From contig OY811979.1 in NCBI GenBank assembly GCA_963681505.1, positions 4,258,711-4,322,710 on the forward strand: a DNA stretch of 64,000 bases, written 5' to 3'. The position numbers and the translations under genes were made by a program. This DNA is from Eunapius fragilis. Lineage: Eukaryota > Porifera > Demospongiae > Spongillida > Spongillidae. Positions within the stretch are counted from its first letter, which is position 1; each line of letters opens with the position of its first letter. Of the stretch, positions 60,603 to 64,000 are shown one piece after another. The notes beneath the pieces are model-generated. The model saw only the letters and a program-made list of their open reading frames with translations. It was not told the DNA's origin and ran no database searches.

Positions 60603-62669
60603 GGGTCATTCCATGTCCTGACACAAATGAATCGGCATGTACCCCTCAGATTTGTGTGCAATTTATCATATTTGCTTGACCTAATATGGATGTTACTTTA
60701 ACGCATTAATTTTTAAAATCTCACGAGTGGTTTAGGAATTACCACCGTCATGAATAATTAATTGTTTTCCACTTTGAAGACTCATAACTCCCTACTAACA
60801 GAACATGTATGGCTATTGTTGGCATCAAATTGAAGCTCTCTTAGTGTACAATCCAACTATAATATGTTTCTGTGGGAGAGGCGAAAGGGTTAAAGAATAA
60901 ACGTTTATACAGCACGGTTTTCAATATTTAGGTCACTTGCAGGGTGATACTTACGTTTTTGTATATGAAAACTGTTCATTGTCCTTACATTTTTTAAAAA
61001 TAAAAATTTTGAGTATCAGCTAGTTCTGGGAACTGCAGAGGGTTAAAGGGCAAGACGCCATTTTTAATTTCTTGATAGTTGATTTTATCACTAATGAGAA
61101 GTAAGTGTTTGTTTATATACGACTGAAGGGTATTACATAATACTGTAGTCAACTATCACAACAGTAAGAAAGGGTGTTGGTAATTTTAAAAAATGATTTT
61201 TAGTACATCGAATTGCGCATTTATTGGAAACCGTTAAGCAAGCCTTCTAATGGGATCGTTGCTTAGGTAAGCGTGCTCGTTATAACTGTCATAAGTGGTT
61301 ACAGCTCAAAAGGAACAACGAGGTTTAACTGAACCGACGGTGGAACCTATTCAACCGACTCAAGAAGCGGTGGTCCCTCAACCTGTTCATACGCCGGATG
61401 ACGGCGCACCGGGGATCTCACCGCGGCACCACTACCCCCGGTGCTACTAATTGAACTATCCGCGGCTCCACTACCCCCGGTGCCATTAGTTGAACAACCC
61501 GCGGTACCACTACCACTTGCCGAGCCTCCTGAGCAACTACCAGAGGTCCCAGCTGCCGTAGCTGACGTACCAGTAGCACCCCCTGCCGCCCTTCCACATA
61601 CAGCGCGTCGATATGTCCCTCGACGCGCTGTATGTGGAAGGGCGGCAGGGGGACTACTGGTACGTCAGCTACGGCAGCTGGGACCTCTGGTAGTTGCTCA
61701 GGAGGCTCGACAAGTGGTAGTGGTACCGCGGGTTGTTCAACTAATGGCACCGGGGGTAGTGGAGCCGCGGGTAGTTCAACTAATACCACCGGGGGTAGTG
61801 GAGCCGCGGGTAGTTCAATTAGTAGCACCGGGGGTAGTGGTGCCGCGGTGGGATCCACGGTGCGCCATCATCCGGCGTATGAACAGGTTGAGGGATCACC
61901 GCTTCTTGAGTCGGTTGAATAGGTCCCACCGCCGGTTCAGTTAAACCTCGTTGTTCCTTTTGAGCTGTAACCACTTATGACAGTTATAACGAGCACGCTT
62001 ACCTAAGCAACGATCCCATTAGAAGGCTTAACGGTTTCCAATAAATGCGCAATTCGATGTACTAAAAATCATTTTTTAAAATTACCAACACCCTTTCTTA
62101 CTGTTGTGATAGTTGACTACAGTATTATGTAATACCCTTCAGTCGTATATAAACAAACACTTACTTCTCATTAGTGATAAAATCAACTATCAAGAAATTA
62201 AAAATGGCGTCTTGCCCTTTAACCCTCTGCAGTTCCCAGAACTAGCTGATACTCAAACTTTTTATTTAAAAAAAATGTAAGGACAATGAACAGTTTTCAT
62301 ATACAAAAACAAAATTCGTAAGTATCACCCTGCAAGTGACCTAAATATTAAAAACCGTGCTGTATAAACGTTTATTCTTTAACCCTTTCGCCTCTCCCAC
62401 AGAAACATATTATAGTTGGATTGTACACTAAGAGAGCTTCAATTTGATGCCAACAATAGCCATACACGTTCTGTGAGTAGGGAGTTATGAGTCACCAAAG
62501 TGGAAAACAATTAATTATTCATGACGGTGTTAATTCCTAAACCACTCGTGAGATTTTAAAAATTAATGCGTTAAAGTAACATCCATATTAGGTCAAGCAA
62601 ATATGATAAATTGCACACAAATCTGAGGGGTACATGCCGATTCATTTGTGTCAGGACACGGAATGACCC
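60603..62669. mobile_element. 2.07-kb near-perfect palindromic element
   Basis: The ends GGGTCATTCCATGTCCTGAC and the complement of GGGTCATTCCGTGTCCTGAC. Two arms of about 1 kb mirror each other with very few differences and meet near 61,617, where GCGCGTCGA pairs with TCGACGCGC. The 4-bp direct repeat TTTA flanks the element (60599-60602 and 62670-62673). The arms contain 39-bp GC-rich tandem units, one more on the right arm. Open frames in the arms are repetitive Pro/Val or Gly/Ser stretches with no domain. It sits inside the Gypsy fossil and is therefore younger than it. Confidence 0.9.
61425..61860. repeat. 39-bp GC-rich units flanking the palindrome centre
   Basis: Units such as GGGTAGTTCAACTAATACCA plus CCGGGGGTAGTGGAGCCGCG, about two to three on the left arm and one more on the right, in inverted arrangement. 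Confidence 0.85.
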
Positions 62670-64000
62670 TTTATCGTTACTGCAGCAGTGGAAACGTGCA
62701 TTGGTTTTATCTCTACCCACTTTGAAAATGCATCAATGACTACCAGCCAATACTTGCCCTCAAAGGGGCCAGCATAATCTACATGGATCCTGGACCAAGG
62801 TTCGCTTGGTGTGTTCCATGCAAAAAGTAGACTTTCCGGCTCCCGTGGACGATTCTGCTGACAAGGGCTACACTTCTTTACATATATTTCCACTTCCTCA
62901 TCGATGTTAGGCCACCACACGTAAAATCTTGCAAGCGCCCTCATAGCCCATATTCCTGGGTGCCCATCATGTAAAGTGGCCAAAACAGCACCACGTAACA
63001 GTTTTGGTATGACAATCCTTCCTTGCCAGAGCAGAATATTCTCTTCAAAAGACAAAGAATCCCTTTTCTCATAAAAGGTCATGCATTCTTGAGGTATGAG
63101 CTTCCTGTCATTTGGCCACCCTCTCTCCATGTACAGAATAACCCTTGAGAGCAGTGTGTCTTGTCTAGTCAGTCTCTGAAGTTCCTTCTTTGATATGGGC
63201 AAGTCCCCTACCCGAATGTTCAGGAGTGCTTCACTATAACCAGCCTGCTCATTTGTGGATACATCTGTAGTGCGTAACGGAAGACGTGACAAGGGATCTG
63301 CCAATAAATTGTGTTTCCCCTTGACGTACTCAAGCTCATAAATGATCAAGTACTTCCTAGACGCAGGGTCCACTTCCATTTGGAGATATGCATCTGACAA
63401 GTCTAACTTGGTGAAACACTTGCTGCCGCAGAGCTTTGATATAATGTCCTCAAACCTTGGTAAGGGATGGGGGTCAACATACACTTGTGGATTAACTGTG
63501 GCCTTAAAATCAACGCACATCCTAATACCCCCACTACCCTTTGGGACACATACAATAGGAGATGCCCATTCTATTGGTGTGGTTGCTGAATCAACACGTT
63601 CCAATACATTCTGCTCCACTAACCTATGTATCTCCTGTTCGGCAGCCTTTCGCATTGGAAAAGGTAATGGGCGTGCTGAAAATAACCTAGGAATAGCACC
63701 CTCTTTCATGTGAACTACTGCTTTATGACCAATGATTGTGCTAGGCTTCTCACTGAAGAGCTCTGAGTACTGATGAAGCAGTGCCCCCAATGGTGTAGAT
63801 ATGGTGTTTCCATTTGTAACTGGCGGCAATGCTGATCCTGCTTGTTGTCCCAACTTACAAATGGTGACTCCCTTGGGCATACGAATGTCAAATTCTTGAC
63901 ACCAGTCTAACCCAAACAAAGGTTGATCATGCCGCTTCACCACCGTCACTGGTAGTTCCTTCCGCTTCCCAAATGCCTGCACCTCAATAGTGGCTTTACC

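Larger units (their letters stand above)
59533..64000 (-). mobile_element. Ty3/Gypsy retrotransposon fossil, broken
   Basis: A minus-strand Ty3/Gypsy pol relic that runs off the window edge. Reverse transcriptase, a tether-like RNase H end and the H2C2 integrase start lie in about 62.67-63.98 kb. Integrase core and its C-terminal region lie in about 59.53-60.60 kb. Between them another element, the palindrome at 60603-62669, is inserted. The element has more than one break. LTRs were not found inside the window. Confidence 0.88.

Noticed and set aside
61418-61944. Pro/Val-rich and Gly/Ser-rich frames on both strands at the palindrome centre
   Set aside because: They arise from the 39-bp repeats and mirror symmetry; no domain and no start context.

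Overview
The window reads as nuclear DNA of an early-branching animal, most likely a sponge. That placement is inference. The supports are spliced genes with GT-AG introns, animal families (DNMT3 methyltransferase, TRAF/MATH, laminin N-terminal domain, death-like fold), a Cys-rich Ig exon of a style I associate with sponge Ig proteins, and a dense load of metazoan-type transposons, foldback MITEs and microsatellites. No rRNA, tRNA or CRISPR was recognised.

Layout. 0-1.4 kb: a poly-C-rich minisatellite, then the 3' exons of an unrecognised plus-strand gene. 2-6 kb: a hAT transposase remnant, a 340-bp MITE and a broken BEL/Pao retroelement fossil. 6.7-9.6 kb: a TRAF-like gene (RING, coiled coil, MATH) with no recognisable TRAF zinc fingers. 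9.7-13.4 kb: foldback elements, a LINE-like fragment and TG/CA microsatellites. 13.5-17.5 kb: an apparently whole Ginger-type DNA transposon (TGT...ACA ends, TATA target duplication) with integrase-like transposase, CXC, Ulp1-like protease and PHD parts. 17.6-26 kb: a RecQ-helicase fragment, a deleted hAT element, microsatellite tandem repeats, an Ig-domain exon beside a palindromic minisatellite, and more foldbacks. 26-31.8 kb: poorly defined exons, including a COR-like and a death-like exon, plus a Ty3/Gypsy fossil fragment.

31.9-39.5 kb, plus strand: a secreted laminin-N-terminal-like protein gene. Its introns carry a 29-bp minisatellite, a Pogo transposon and a MITE, both transposons within 20 bp of splice donors. 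39.7-54.8 kb, minus strand and convergent with it: a DNMT3-type de novo DNA methyltransferase locus (PWWP, ADD, methyltransferase). Most exons join in matching phase, but several defects make it look inactive or pseudogenised. Motif IV reads S-L-C-I-D instead of S-P-C-N-D, no SAM-binding motif I exon can be found, a linker exon has an in-frame stop, and one ADD junction does not keep frame. About 7 kb of the locus is minisatellite. 57-59.2 kb, minus strand: five phase-compatible exons of an unidentified helical-repeat protein. 59.5-64 kb: a broken Ty3/Gypsy fossil interrupted by a 2.07-kb near-perfect palindrome with its own target duplication.

The genes do not form a pathway. The main points of interest are the DNMT3 locus, the Ginger element, the giant palindrome and the way repeats have colonised splice-site neighbourhoods.
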